A stretch of 64,000 nt of DNA from Avibacterium volantium_A (GCF_049366555.1 NZ_JBMMGT010000010.1:14362-78361), one strand, 5' to 3'. Positions 27,108-36,940 are shown, counted from the first letter of the stretch. Translations and numbers: made by a program. Notes: generated by a model from the letters alone, not told the origin.

Positions 27108-28391
27108 TTACGGGGCGTCCAAATAAGGTTGAAGTAAATCGAGCAAACGTTGTAAAGCACCGCGATTTTCTAATAATACGCCATAGCCCGCTTTCCCTGT
27201 GCGTTCACGCAAGGCAGAAGAATTCAGCAAAATCTCCACTGCTCTTGCGATGGCGGCAGCATTATTATTCACTTCAACAAAGCCCTGAACTTCCATTAAA
27301 TTGCGGTAAACTTCGGGGAAATTGAAGGTATATTTACCACTCACCACAGGAATTTGAAAAGCGAGCGGTTCAAGGGGATTATGTCCGCCTCGTTTCACTA
27401 AACTGCCCCCCACAAAGGCGACATCTGCCAAAGCGTACATTAACATTAGCTCGCCCATTGTATCACCTAGCACCACTTGGGTATCAGCTTGTGGCGCACG
27501 ATTTTCACTGCGGCGTACAAAGGTGAAATGCTGTTTTTCAATTTGCTCCGCCACCTCGTTAAAACGTTCTGGGTGGCGCGGCACGAGAATCAGCAATAAA
27601 TCGGGAAAGGCTTGTAATAATAAGCGGTGGCTTTCTAAAATCAGGCTTTCTTCGCCTTCGTGGGTGCTAGCGGCAACCCACACAGGGCGTTGTTGTTTCC
27701 ATTGGGCTTTGAGCTTTTCTGCTTCGGTGAGTAAGCTCTCACTTAGCACTAAATCATATTTAATATTGCCTGTGAGTTTGAGCTTTTCTGGATCGTAGCC
27801 CAGTTTGAGATAACGCTGTCCGCTGATGTTATCCTGCGGCGCAATCAGGCTGATTTTGCGTAAAATGGCTTGGATATAGCTTTCCAGCCAGCCATAACGT
27901 TTTGCTGATCGGGCAGATAAACGGGCGTTAGCGATAATAAACGGAATGTGCTGTTTGTGCAGTTGATAAATGAGATTTGGCCAAATTTCCGTTTCGATCA
28001 CAATGCAGACTTTAGGCTGAATAAAACGCACAAAGCGTTTAATCGCCCCAGGTAAGTCGTAAGGCAAATAAAAATGGCTGACTTGATCACCAAAAGCAGC
28101 TTTAACACGCTCAGAGCCTGTTGGCGTAACAGTGGTAAGCGTAATGGATAATTCAGGGTAACAGCGTTGAATCGCTTTCACCAAAGGGGTGGCTGCAATC
28201 ACCTCTCCAACGGACGCCGCATGGATTAACACGCCATTCGGTTTTGGCGGAGTTTGTGTAGCGCGATAAATGCCATAACGCTCCAAAATCCGCTGACGAT
28301 AAGCCGGCGCTTTTAGGCTACGCAATAAAATAAATAGCCAAATCAGCGGTTGAACAAGATACATTATGCAAGTGTAAATTCTGTGCCACAT
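27108..28391 (-). CDS. waaA: WaaA, Kdo transferase of LPS core
   Basis: Inner-membrane-attached glycosyltransferase (427 aa) adding Kdo from CMP-Kdo to lipid IVA. It has an N-terminal hydrophobic anchor (LVQPLIWLFILLRSL), then the KAPAYRQRILERYGIY motif. Further conserved parts are IHAASVGEVIAATPLV, WVAASTHEGEE and VKRGGHNPLEPLAF. Pasteurellaceae WaaA commonly adds a single Kdo; the number added cannot be read from sequence. It is upstream of coaD in one operon. Confidence 0.96.
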   Translation of the reverse strand: MWHRIYTCIMYLVQPLIWLFILLRSLKAPAYRQRILERYGIYRATQTPPKPNGVLIHAASVGEVIAATPLVKAIQRCYPELSITLTTVTPTGSERVKAAFGDQVSHFYLPYDLPGAIKRFVRFIQPKVCIVIETEIWPNLIYQLHKQHIPFIIANARLSARSAKRYGWLESYIQAILRKISLIAPQDNISGQRYLKLGYDPEKLKLTGNIKYDLVLSESLLTEAEKLKAQWKQQRPVWVAASTHEGEESLILESHRLLLQAFPDLLLILVPRHPERFNEVAEQIEKQHFTFVRRSENRAPQADTQVVLGDTMGELMLMYALADVAFVGGSLVKRGGHNPLEPLAFQIPVVSGKYTFNFPEVYRNLMEVQGFVEVNNNAAAIARAVEILLNSSALRERTGKAGYGVLLENRGALQRLLDLLQPYLDAP

Positions 28392-28488
28392 AGCCGTTTC
28401 TTCATTAAGCCAGAAAATTGAGAAATTTGCCCCGCACTTTATTCATACAACTTGGCAAGATAAAGTGCGGTGGAATTTCGCGAAGTTT

Positions 28489-29643
28489 TTATTTTATTGA
28501 TTGTTCAATAATGCCGCCACCAAGGCAAATTTCCCCTTGGTAGAATACGGCAGATTGCCCTGGGGTTACTGCAATTTGCGGTTCATCAAAACGCACTTCA
28601 ATGCTGTCATCATTAAGGGGAATAATTTGGCAAGGAATATCTGTTTGGCGATAACGGGTTTTCACCGTGCAACGCAGGGGTTCGCGAATCGGTTGGCGAT
28701 CCACCCAGTGCAGCTGTTGCGCGATTAATCCACTGGAAAGCAAGGCAGAATTATCCAAGCCCTGAGCGACCACTAACACATTGTTAGTGAGATCTTTTTC
28801 CACTACATACCACGCATTTTCTGCTTTGCCTTTCACGCCACCAATGCCTAGACCTTTACGTTGCCCTAAAGTGTGATACATCAAACCTTGGTGGCGGCCG
28901 ATGACTTCGCCCTCGGTAGTTTTGATGTCCCCCGGTTGCGCAGGCAAATAACGCGCCAAGAAATCTTTGAATTTACGTTCGCCGATAAAACAAATGCCGG
29001 TGGAATCTTTTTTCTTCGCGGTAACCAAGCCTAAATCTTCTGCGATGGCACGCACCACAGGCTTTTCAATATCCCCCACTGGAAACAGACTTTGCGCCAC
29101 TTGGCTTTCGCTTAAGGTGTAAAGGAAATAGCTTTGGTCTTTGTTAGGATCTAAACCACGCAATAATTGCGCTTTGCCATTGTGATCACGGCGGCGCACA
29201 TAATGCCCTGTGGCGATATAATCCGCCCCCAGATCTTCTGCGGCATATTCCAAAAAGGCTTTAAACTTGATTTCTTTGTTGCACAGAATATCAGGGTTTG
29301 GCGTGCGGCCAGCTTTGTATTCCGCTAAAAAATGTTCAAAAACGTTGTCCCAATATTCCGCCGCAAAGTTGATTTTGTGCAATTTAATGCCGAGCTTGTC
29401 GCATACTGCTTGGGCATCAGCGAGATCCGCCGCGGCTGTGCAATAATCGGTGTCGTCATCTTCTTCCCAATTCTTCATAAACAAGCCTTCCACTTGGTAG
29501 CCTTGTTGCTGAAGAATAAAGGCGGAAACGGAAGAATCCACCCCACCAGACATTCCACAAATCACTTTAATTTTGCTGTTTTCTGCACGTTGGCTTTCGC
29601 TTAATGCAGGGAAATATTGTTCATAAGTTTTTGATTTCATCAT
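28489..29643 (-). CDS. mnmA: MnmA, tRNA 2-thiouridylase
   Basis: Thiolates U34 of Lys, Glu and Gln tRNAs (384 aa). The PP-loop is GMSGGVDSS; catalytic cysteines lie in PDILCNKEIKF and DSTGICFIGERKF, and HYVRR and TLGQRKGLGIGG are family motifs. The start could be either of two tandem ATGs (29643 or 29640). In E. coli mnmA precedes hflD-purB; here hflD-purB is 13 kb away, so the cluster is split. Confidence 0.97.
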   Translation of the reverse strand: MMKSKTYEQYFPALSESQRAENSKIKVICGMSGGVDSSVSAFILQQQGYQVEGLFMKNWEEDDDTDYCTAAADLADAQAVCDKLGIKLHKINFAAEYWDNVFEHFLAEYKAGRTPNPDILCNKEIKFKAFLEYAAEDLGADYIATGHYVRRRDHNGKAQLLRGLDPNKDQSYFLYTLSESQVAQSLFPVGDIEKPVVRAIAEDLGLVTAKKKDSTGICFIGERKFKDFLARYLPAQPGDIKTTEGEVIGRHQGLMYHTLGQRKGLGIGGVKGKAENAWYVVEKDLTNNVLVVAQGLDNSALLSSGLIAQQLHWVDRQPIREPLRCTVKTRYRQTDIPCQIIPLNDDSIEVRFDEPQIAVTPGQSAVFYQGEICLGGGIIEQSIK

Positions 29644-29684
29644 AATTTTTTCAAATTTTTGACCGCACTTTGTTTATTCGGAAA

Positions 29685-29933
29685 TTATTTTACTTCGTAG
29701 AAATTCGTTTCGCTTTTGTTGAAGCGATCTAATTCTGATGCGTCCACTTCGCCTTTTTCTACTTTGGCTTTTAGGTTATCGCAAGGCTCATCGCAATCGC
29801 ATACTTTCTTCAAGCCAAGGGAAGAAATTCCCCCGCAGCTGCCAGCAATGGATTTGCGTTTGATGATATAGCCGATGGACATCGCCAAAATCACCGCAAG
29901 GAAAAAGCCGAAAGTAATAAAAAACAGTTCCAT
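29685..29933 (-). CDS. nqrM: NqrM, Na+-NQR maturation factor
   Basis: Small membrane protein (82 aa) with one N-terminal helix (FFITFGFFLAVILAMSIGY) and a cysteine-rich tail (GSCGG, then CDCDEPC). NqrM/DUF539 is known to be needed for insertion of the iron centre between NqrD and NqrE. It lies 10 nt after apbE, at the end of the nqr gene cluster, completing the assembly set. Confidence 0.93.
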   Translation of the reverse strand: MELFFITFGFFLAVILAMSIGYIIKRKSIAGSCGGISSLGLKKVCDCDEPCDNLKAKVEKGEVDASELDRFNKSETNFYEVK

Positions 29934-29943
29934 TTTTTCACCT

Positions 29944-30987
29944 TTATGGATTGATTAATTGTTTAAACGCGGAAGACATTTTTACCTCAAAACCACTTTC
30001 TGTTTTGATGATTAAATATACCGCTAATTGTTGCTGCTCCGCCACTTTGAGCGCTTCATCTTCACCAAGCACAAACAATCCTGTGGATAAACCGTCTGCC
30101 GTCATTGATGAGGGATCAAGCACAGTGATTGACGCCAAATGATGTTGAATTGGGCGACCTGTTTGCGGATTAATTTCGTGGGAATAACGCACGCCGTTTT
30201 CTTCAAAATAAATGCGATAATCGCCAGAAGTGGCCATCGCTAGATTGTGTAAGCCGACCACTTGTTCTACGCTTCTTGAGCCGTCCGTAGTGGGTTTTTC
30301 AATGGCAATTTGCCAAGGCTTGTTTTCGCTGTTGTTGCCCTTGGCTCGGATTTCGCCGCCAATTTCCACCATATAGTTGCCAATGTGCAAACTTTCAAGA
30401 TAGTCCGCCACTTGATCAACCCCAAAGCCCTTGGCGATGGAAGATAAATCCACATAAAGTTCTGGCACAGTTTTTTCTAGGTAAAATTTACCCGCACTTT
30501 CGCTCAGTTTTAATTTTTCAATGCCTACCCACGCACGGCGTTCATCAAGTTGTTGCTGAGTTGGGGCTTTTTCCACGCGTTTTTCTGGCCCGAATCCCCA
30601 CAGGTTCACCAATGGCCCTACGGTAACATCTAATGCACCTTGTGTAACCTTATTTAAACGAATGGCTTCACCTATCACTTTGGCCAGATCCGCTGAAATT
30701 TCAATCGGAGTATTCACCGCGCGGTTTTGGTTAAAACGACTTAATTCAGAGGTGGGAATATAGGTGGACATTTTGTCATTCACGTCTTTTAAAATTTTTT
30801 CCACCCCTTCGTGGGTATCCGCTACCGATTGGCTTGCTTCTGCGGTGATGTATTTAATGTGGTAAGTAGTTCCCATTGTTTTACCGCTTAAGGTAACAAT
30901 TTCGGGATCTTTTTGGCAGGCGGTTAGGCTACTCACCAAGAGTAAGGCGATGGCCCAGCCGTAAACCGTTTTGACTTTTCTTAACAT
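29944..30987 (-). CDS. apbE: ApbE, FAD:protein FMN transferase
   Basis: Periplasmic lipoprotein (347 aa) that attaches FMN covalently to threonines of NqrB and NqrC. The signal ends at a lipobox, SLTAC. Family motifs follow: MGTTYHIKY, GALDVTVGPLVNLWGFG, DLSSIAKGFGVDQV and TSGDYRIYFE with YSHEINPQTG. It lies downstream of nqrF, as in other Na+-NQR bacteria, and upstream of nqrM. Confidence 0.96.
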   Translation of the reverse strand: MLRKVKTVYGWAIALLLVSSLTACQKDPEIVTLSGKTMGTTYHIKYITAEASQSVADTHEGVEKILKDVNDKMSTYIPTSELSRFNQNRAVNTPIEISADLAKVIGEAIRLNKVTQGALDVTVGPLVNLWGFGPEKRVEKAPTQQQLDERRAWVGIEKLKLSESAGKFYLEKTVPELYVDLSSIAKGFGVDQVADYLESLHIGNYMVEIGGEIRAKGNNSENKPWQIAIEKPTTDGSRSVEQVVGLHNLAMATSGDYRIYFEENGVRYSHEINPQTGRPIQHHLASITVLDPSSMTADGLSTGLFVLGEDEALKVAEQQQLAVYLIIKTESGFEVKMSSAFKQLINP

Positions 30988-31026
30988 AAATCTATCGCTA
31001 ATTTTTCTGTGGCTAAAAATGGCTAA

Positions 31027-31048
31027 AGCGGTCAGAAATCTGACCGCT
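31027..31048. other. Hairpin between nqrF and apbE
   Basis: Perfect 9-bp inverted repeat AGCGGTCAG/CTGACCGCT with a 4-nt loop, 25 nt after the nqrF stop. The T-run lies on the plus-strand side; in the direction of the nqr transcript only TTTAG follows. It is therefore at most a leaky terminator, and could set a lower apbE-nqrM level. Confidence 0.55.
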
Positions 31049-31072
31049 CTTTTTCTTTATTTAACAGCGTTA

Positions 31073-32296
31073 TCAACCGCCAAAGTCATCTAATAAGATG
31101 TTTTCGTCTTCAACACCTAAGTCTTTGAGCATTTTGATTACTGCTGCGTTCATCACTGGAGGCCCACACATATAGTATTCACAGTCTTCTGGTGCTTCGT
31201 GATTTTTCAGATAGTTTTCATAAAGCACGTTATGGATAAAGCCTGTGTAGCCGTCCCAATTATCTTCTGGCAATGGATCAGAAAGTGCCACGTGCCATTT
31301 GAAGTTATCGTTCTCTGCTTGTAGGGTATCGAAATCTTCTACATAGAACATTTCACGTTTTGAACGCGCCCCGTACCAGAATGACATTTTACGTTTTGAT
31401 TTCAAACGTTTTAATTGGTCGAAGATATGTGAACGCATTGGTGCCATACCTGCACCCCCACCGATAAATACCATTTCTGCATCAGTATCTTTCGCGAAGA
31501 ATTCACCGAATGGGCCAGAAATAGTTACTTTATCACCCGGTTTTAATGACCAAATATAAGAAGACATTTGTCCTGGTGGTGCATCTGGGTTGCTTGGTGG
31601 TGGCGTTGCGATACGCACGTTAAGCATAATGATGCCTTTCTCTTCTGGGTATGAAGCCATTGAGTAAGCACGCACAATTGGTTCGTCCACTTTTGAAACA
31701 TAACGCCATAGGTTATATTTATCCCAGTCTTCGTGGTATTCTTGTGGAATATCAAAGTCTTTGTAATAAACCGTATGTGGATCTGCTTCAATTTGGATAT
31801 AGCCACCCGCACGGAATGGCACTTCTTCCCCTTCAGGAATTTGTAATTTAAGCTCTTTGATGAAGGTTGCTTTATTGTCGTTAGAAATAACGGTACATTC
31901 CCATTTTTTCACGCCGAACACTTCTTCAGGTAATTCAATTTGCATATTGGTTTTAACATTTACCTGACAAGCTAGACGATAACCTTCTTTCGCTTCACGT
32001 TTTGAAATGTGAGAAAGTTCTGTTGGTAGAATATCACCACCGCCCTCAGTTACTTTCACCACACATTGACCACAAGAGCCACCGCCCCCACAAGCTGAAG
32101 AAACAAAAATCCCTTTGCTTGCTAATGCGCCTAATAATTTTCCACCTGCTGGCAAGTGAATGGCTTTGCTTGGATCGTGATTGATTTCAATAGTAATGTC
32201 CCCTGAGTTTACGAGTTTAGATTTAGCAAACAAGATAATTGCTGCTAACGCTAAAACCACCACAGTGAACATTGCAATACCTAAAATAATTTCCAT
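31073..32296 (-). CDS. nqrF: NqrF, NADH-oxidising subunit of Na+-NQR
   Basis: Entry subunit (407 aa) of the sodium-pumping NADH:quinone oxidoreductase. One N-terminal membrane helix is followed by a 2Fe-2S domain (CGGGGSCGQC and LACQV). Then come an FAD-binding domain with RAYSMASYP and an NADH-binding domain with FIGGGAGMAPMRSHIFD and YMCGPPVM. The C-terminus ENILLDDFGG is typical. Last structural gene of nqrABCDEF. Confidence 0.98.
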   Translation of the reverse strand: MEIILGIAMFTVVVLALAAIILFAKSKLVNSGDITIEINHDPSKAIHLPAGGKLLGALASKGIFVSSACGGGGSCGQCVVKVTEGGGDILPTELSHISKREAKEGYRLACQVNVKTNMQIELPEEVFGVKKWECTVISNDNKATFIKELKLQIPEGEEVPFRAGGYIQIEADPHTVYYKDFDIPQEYHEDWDKYNLWRYVSKVDEPIVRAYSMASYPEEKGIIMLNVRIATPPPSNPDAPPGQMSSYIWSLKPGDKVTISGPFGEFFAKDTDAEMVFIGGGAGMAPMRSHIFDQLKRLKSKRKMSFWYGARSKREMFYVEDFDTLQAENDNFKWHVALSDPLPEDNWDGYTGFIHNVLYENYLKNHEAPEDCEYYMCGPPVMNAAVIKMLKDLGVEDENILLDDFGG

Positions 32297-32310
32297 TTAG
32301 TATCCCCTTC

Positions 32311-32907
32311 TTATAACTGAATACCTGAAAATGACATAAAGCCAAGCGCCATTAGACCTACAGTGATAAAGGTGATCCCTAAACCACGCAAGCCTGCTGG
32401 AATATCAGCATATTTCATTTTTTCAGTTAAACCGGCAAGTGCCACGATAGCAAGCATCCAACCTGTTCCTGCACCGATACCATAAACCACAGATTCAGCA
32501 AGGTTGTATTCACGTTGCACCATAAAAGATACCCCACCGAAAATCGCACAGTTTACGGTGATTAACGGTAAGAAGATCCCTAATGCGTTATAAAGTGCGG
32601 GGAAAAATTTGTCCAAAACCATTTCTAGGATTTGTACTAATGCCGCAATCACACCGATGAAGGTGATAAAGCGTAAGAAACTTAAATCTACGCCTTCTAC
32701 TAACGCACCATCTTTTAAGATGTGAGTATAAACAATTTGGTTTGCTGGCACGGCGATACCTAATACCACGATTACCGCGATCCCTAAACCAAAGGCTGTT
32801 GAAACTTTCTTTGAAACCGCAAGGAATGTACACATACCAAGGAAGAAAGAAAGTGCCATATTTTCAATAAAAATGGACTTAACAAATAGACTTAAATAGT
32901 GTTCCAT
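32311..32907 (-). CDS. nqrE: NqrE, membrane subunit of Na+-NQR
   Basis: Six-helix membrane subunit (198 aa), a paralogue of NqrD with inverted topology. The half-helix motif VNCAIFGGVSFM carries a cysteine that helps ligate the iron centre shared with NqrD. The start MEHYLSLFVKSIFIENMALS is characteristic. It is 14 nt before nqrF and 1 nt after nqrD. Confidence 0.98.
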   Translation of the reverse strand: MEHYLSLFVKSIFIENMALSFFLGMCTFLAVSKKVSTAFGLGIAVIVVLGIAVPANQIVYTHILKDGALVEGVDLSFLRFITFIGVIAALVQILEMVLDKFFPALYNALGIFLPLITVNCAIFGGVSFMVQREYNLAESVVYGIGAGTGWMLAIVALAGLTEKMKYADIPAGLRGLGITFITVGLMALGFMSFSGIQL

Positions 32908-32908
32908 C

Positions 32909-33532
32909 TTATTTCTCCACTTGCTCTGGTTTCCAAGTTCTTAAGCCCCAAATTAAGAAGCCGATGATAAAGAACGCACTTGGCGCAAGTAAGGCTAAAC
33001 CATTTGCTTGATACCAACCACCGTCTTGGATAGTTTGTAACACGGTAATGCCAAATACTTTACCTGAACCAATTAATTCGCGTAAAAATGCGACAATGAT
33101 TAGGATCACACCATAACCGATACCGTTACCTAAACCATCAACAAAACTTGCCAATGGTGGCTCTTTCATTGCAAAAGCTTCTGCGCGCCCCATTACGATA
33201 CAGTTGGTAATGATTAAGCCAACGAATACCGAAAGCTGTTTAGATAACTCATAAGCATAGGCTTGCAACACTTGGTCCACAAGGGTTACTAATGATGCAA
33301 TGATCGCCATTTGCACGATAATACGGATACTATTTGGAATATAGTTACGGATACAAGAAATAAAGAAACTTGAAAATGCCGTTACTAAACTTACTGCGAT
33401 TGCCATTACCACCGCAGTTTCTAATTTTGTCGTTACCGCAAGTGCTGAACAGATCCCCAAAATTTGCAATGCAATTGGGTTGTTGTTCACGATTGGAGAT
33501 AACAATAATTTTTTCATATTTGCATTAGCCAT
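32909..33532 (-). CDS. nqrD: NqrD, membrane subunit of Na+-NQR
   Basis: Membrane subunit (207 aa) with about six helices. The ITNCIVMGRAEAFAM motif provides the conserved cysteine of the NqrD/NqrE iron site. The start overlaps the nqrC stop by one base, and nqrE begins 1 nt after its stop, so translation is tightly coupled. Confidence 0.98.
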   Translation of the reverse strand: MANANMKKLLLSPIVNNNPIALQILGICSALAVTTKLETAVVMAIAVSLVTAFSSFFISCIRNYIPNSIRIIVQMAIIASLVTLVDQVLQAYAYELSKQLSVFVGLIITNCIVMGRAEAFAMKEPPLASFVDGLGNGIGYGVILIIVAFLRELIGSGKVFGITVLQTIQDGGWYQANGLALLAPSAFFIIGFLIWGLRTWKPEQVEK

Positions 33533-34308
33533 TAGTTAGCCTCCGCTCTAAGTTTGTCTAAATACGGGCCAAAACCATCGCGACCAAACCAATAATCAAA
33601 AGAACCTTGTACCCCTTTTGTGGTTAAGGTTGCACCAGATAAACCATCGATACCGTGTTCTTTATCTGCTGAAGCACCTTTGCCAATTTTAATCGCTACT
33701 TGATCTTGAGCATTAAAGAGTTTTTTACCCACAAAGTATTTCTGCCAGTTTGGATTAGCGATTTCGCCCCCTAAACCTGCGGTTTCACCTTGTTCATAGT
33801 AAGTAATCCCTTTAATGGTATTTGCATCTGGCGCAACAGACACAAAGCCATACATCACAGACCACAATCCTGTACCATAAATTGGCAACACGATTTGTGA
33901 AGTTTTGCCTTGCGCATCTTTCACTAAATAAACCTCAGCATATTTCGCCCGCACTTTAATGCCAGCTTTATCTTCTTCAGGTTTAATTGCTACGCTTTCA
34001 GCAGGATCTTTTACTGCAACACGCGCATCAAAGTTTTTGATGTCGCTTACATAATCACCCGTTGCAAGATCCACAATTTTCGGCTCAATGTTTTCTGCAT
34101 AAAGGGCTTTAATTTCCGCACCTTTTGCTTTAGCGGGTAATAATCCTGCCACACTGAGAATGTTTTTCTGTTTATCTAATAATTTTTGCTCATTTTGCGT
34201 CGGTTTCAAACCTACTGCCGCACTTGCTACGATAATTGAGCAAACTAAGCTGACTAAAACAACAACAAGGATTGTTCCGCCAACACTATCTTTATTAAAC
34301 TTAGCCAT
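33532..34308 (-). CDS. nqrC: NqrC, FMN-bearing subunit of Na+-NQR
   Basis: Periplasm-facing flavoprotein (258 aa) with one N-terminal membrane helix. The covalent FMN attachment motif is SGATLT in GLSGATLTTKGV near the C-terminus, where ApbE would act. The start is ATG 34308 (MAKFNKDSVG); the frame is open 20 codons further into nqrB but that part is not homologous. It overlaps nqrB by 8 nt. Confidence 0.97.
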   Translation of the reverse strand: MAKFNKDSVGGTILVVVLVSLVCSIIVASAAVGLKPTQNEQKLLDKQKNILSVAGLLPAKAKGAEIKALYAENIEPKIVDLATGDYVSDIKNFDARVAVKDPAESVAIKPEEDKAGIKVRAKYAEVYLVKDAQGKTSQIVLPIYGTGLWSVMYGFVSVAPDANTIKGITYYEQGETAGLGGEIANPNWQKYFVGKKLFNAQDQVAIKIGKGASADKEHGIDGLSGATLTTKGVQGSFDYWFGRDGFGPYLDKLRAEAN

Positions 34309-35539
34309 TGCGCGCTCTCCGACGTTTGATATTTGCTTGAACAACCAGATAGTCAAAAATTGGGGCAAATAAGTTAGCTAATAAGATGGCTAACATCATT
34401 CCTTCTGGATAAGCGGGATTAACCACACGAATAATCACCGCCATTGCACCAATTAATGCACCGTACCACCATTTACCTTTGTTTGTGAATGAGGCTGATA
34501 CTGGGTCAGTTGCCATAAATAACATACCTAAAGCAAAGCCACCCAATACTAAGTGCCAATGCCAAGGCATTGAGAATAATGGGTTGGTGTCTGAACCAAT
34601 TACATTAAATAGGGTAGAAGTGGCAATCATACCGATCATCACACCAGCAATAATACGCCAAGAAGCAATACGTGCGAACACAATCACCGCTGCACCAATT
34701 AATAATGCCAGAGTAGAAACTTCACCGATTGAACCTGGGATATTCCCTAAGAATGCGTCCATCCATTGGATTGGCTGACCTGTGGTAACTTGTTTTAATG
34801 CACCTTGACCGCCTGTTGCCCATTGTGAAAGTGCTGTTGCGCCAGAGAAACCATCAGCGGCGATCCATACCGAATCCCCTGAGATTTGTGCTGGATAAGC
34901 AAAGAATAAAAACGCACGCCCTGCTAATGCTGGGTTCATAAAGTTTTTACCTACACCACCAAACACTTCTTTGGCCACCACAACCCCAAATGTTGTCGCT
35001 AACGCCGCTTGCCATAATGGCAATGTTGGCGGAACGATAAGAGCTAATAAAATAGAGGTTACGAAGAAACCTTCGTTGATTTCGTGTTTACGCACTGTAG
35101 CAAATAACACTTCCCAGAAACCGCCCACAAGGAATACGGTTAAATAAATTGGTAGGAAGAAAATCGCACCTAATGCCATTTTTGCTAGCACGCCAGCATC
35201 TTGTGAAACTAACCCTAATGCATTGGCTAAAGCAAAATGCCAGTCATTCGCCACATTTTGTGCCAAGTTCTGTGCAAAATCGCCCACTTTTAATGCAAGA
35301 ATAGATTGCTCACCCACATTAAACATACCGTAGAACATTGCTGGGAATAATGCCAACCACACTAATACCATCATACGTTTAGAATCTAACGCATCACGAA
35401 CGTGAGAAGCTTTCGCCGTTACCGTACCTGGCGTGTATAAGAAAGTTGCCGTTGCTTCATAAAGGGCATACCACTTCTCATATTTACCACCCGGTAAAAA
35501 AGCAGGTTCCATTTTCTCTAAAAGATGTTTTAAACCCAT
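34301..35539 (-). CDS. nqrB: NqrB, main membrane subunit of Na+-NQR
   Basis: Ten-helix membrane subunit (412 aa) that carries covalent FMN and riboflavin and is the likely Na+ path. The FMN attachment motif SGATALS is seen (DGFSGATALSQW), and the N-terminal amphipathic stretch (KHLLEKMEPAF) is typical. The C-terminus is basic. Its start is 2 nt downstream of the nqrA stop. Confidence 0.98.
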   Translation of the reverse strand: MGLKHLLEKMEPAFLPGGKYEKWYALYEATATFLYTPGTVTAKASHVRDALDSKRMMVLVWLALFPAMFYGMFNVGEQSILALKVGDFAQNLAQNVANDWHFALANALGLVSQDAGVLAKMALGAIFFLPIYLTVFLVGGFWEVLFATVRKHEINEGFFVTSILLALIVPPTLPLWQAALATTFGVVVAKEVFGGVGKNFMNPALAGRAFLFFAYPAQISGDSVWIAADGFSGATALSQWATGGQGALKQVTTGQPIQWMDAFLGNIPGSIGEVSTLALLIGAAVIVFARIASWRIIAGVMIGMIATSTLFNVIGSDTNPLFSMPWHWHLVLGGFALGMLFMATDPVSASFTNKGKWWYGALIGAMAVIIRVVNPAYPEGMMLAILLANLFAPIFDYLVVQANIKRRRARNG

Positions 35540-35541
35540 TT

Positions 35542-36882
35542 TTAACCTTCCTTCTCGATCTTATCTAAGGCTGCACGCAGCATTGGACCGTAATCATTTT
35601 TACCTGGGCAAACGAACGTACAAAGTGCTAAATCTTCTTCGTCTAACTCTAAGCAACCTAATGCTTGAGCGCTGTCCGTATCGCCTGCACTTAAATCACG
35701 CAATAATAATGTCGGGATAATATCTAATGGCATCACACGCTCATAAGCGCCAATTGGCACCATTGCACGGTGTCCACCATTAAGTGCGGTGGTAAAATTG
35801 AATAATTTGTGTCCGAAATGACCTAACACAGTACGGGTGATAGAATATTTGTTCGCCCCTGGCATAATCCAACCTAGAAACTCTTTCTCACGACCTTCTG
35901 CAATCACAGAAACCTGTAACGCATAACGTCCTAAATAATCTACCGCACCTTCCGCTTTATGACCGCTTAACACGGAACCTGAGATAATACGGTTTTCACC
36001 TTCTTTTAACTCGCCTTTAGTTAATTGGGCTAAGTTAGCACCAAGTTGGGTGCGAATTAAACGCGGATTTTTCACCTGTGGGCCAGCCAATGAGATCACA
36101 CGGTCATTATAAAGTTCACCCGTGGTAAATAAGCGACCAAATGCGATCACATCTTGATAATTCAAATACCAAACCGTTTTCGTTGCACTAACCGGATCGA
36201 TAAAGTGAATATGCGTACCACTTAAGCCCGCAGGGTGTGGGCCACCAAAATCGTGTACGGCTAAATTTGGTAAATCCACCGTTGGGATATTGCTATCGCC
36301 CGCTTTACATAAATGCAATTTGCCTTCGTGTAAACGGCTTAACACGGTTAAACCATTGGTAAAATCGTCCCAATGTGCTTTTAATACCACTTCAGGATCA
36401 GCGGCTAATGGATTGGTATCCATTGCATTAACAAAAATAGAAGATGGCACAGCATCAACAGCAGGCACTTTACTGAATGGACGAGTACGAAGTGCTGTCC
36501 AAAGCCCTGACGCTTGTAGGTTTTGACGAACTTGCTCGGAAGTTAAACTTTTAAGCTCATCGGCGGAATATTTGTTAAAGGTAACCTGATCATCACCTTC
36601 GATTTGAATCACTACTGATTGCAACACACGCTTAGCACCGCGATTAATCGCAGTTACAGTACCACTTGCAGGGGCAGTGAATAATACGCCCGGGTTCTTT
36701 TTATCTTCAAAAAGCACCTGACCTTTTTTCACTACATCACCTTCACGCACCTTCATTGAAGGACGCATTCCCACATACTCTTCGCCAAGCAAGGCAACTT
36801 CAGTAACGGCATTGCCGTTATGGATTACTTGTTCTGGCTTCCCAGCGATAGGAAGATCCAAGCCTTTTTTAATCGTAATCAT
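35542..36882 (-). CDS. nqrA: NqrA, quinone-side peripheral subunit of Na+-NQR
   Basis: Cytoplasmic-face subunit (446 aa), first of the operon. The N-terminal biotinyl-like barrel is clear (MITIKKGLDLPIAGKPEQ, RPSMKVREGDVVKKGQVLFED). The C-terminal region is typical (LELDEEDLALCTFVCPGKNDYGPML). No strong ribosome site is seen before its ATG. The six genes nqrA-F plus apbE and nqrM form a complete sodium-pump cluster for respiratory Na+ export. Confidence 0.98.
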   Translation of the reverse strand: MITIKKGLDLPIAGKPEQVIHNGNAVTEVALLGEEYVGMRPSMKVREGDVVKKGQVLFEDKKNPGVLFTAPASGTVTAINRGAKRVLQSVVIQIEGDDQVTFNKYSADELKSLTSEQVRQNLQASGLWTALRTRPFSKVPAVDAVPSSIFVNAMDTNPLAADPEVVLKAHWDDFTNGLTVLSRLHEGKLHLCKAGDSNIPTVDLPNLAVHDFGGPHPAGLSGTHIHFIDPVSATKTVWYLNYQDVIAFGRLFTTGELYNDRVISLAGPQVKNPRLIRTQLGANLAQLTKGELKEGENRIISGSVLSGHKAEGAVDYLGRYALQVSVIAEGREKEFLGWIMPGANKYSITRTVLGHFGHKLFNFTTALNGGHRAMVPIGAYERVMPLDIIPTLLLRDLSAGDTDSAQALGCLELDEEDLALCTFVCPGKNDYGPMLRAALDKIEKEG

Positions 36883-36912
36883 ATTGTATGCACTACTTTT
36901 CGTTAGATTAAA

Positions 36913-36940
36913 AATATAGCTATCGCAAGATAAAACTCAA
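36913..36940 (-). promoter_or_regulatory. Putative nqr operon promoter
   Basis: On the minus strand TTGAGT (36935-36940) and TATATT (36913-36918) are 16 bp apart, 31 bp upstream of nqrA. The rest of the 376-bp gap 36883-37258 is AT-rich, and I see no gene or other clear signal in it. Confidence 0.4.

Noticed and set aside
31021..31048. Actinobacillus-type uptake sequence (ACAAGCGGT) in the nqrF-apbE hairpin
   Set aside because: The read is TAAAGCGGT, two bases off the core, while the Haemophilus-type AAGTGCGGT is plainly the dialect of this genome.
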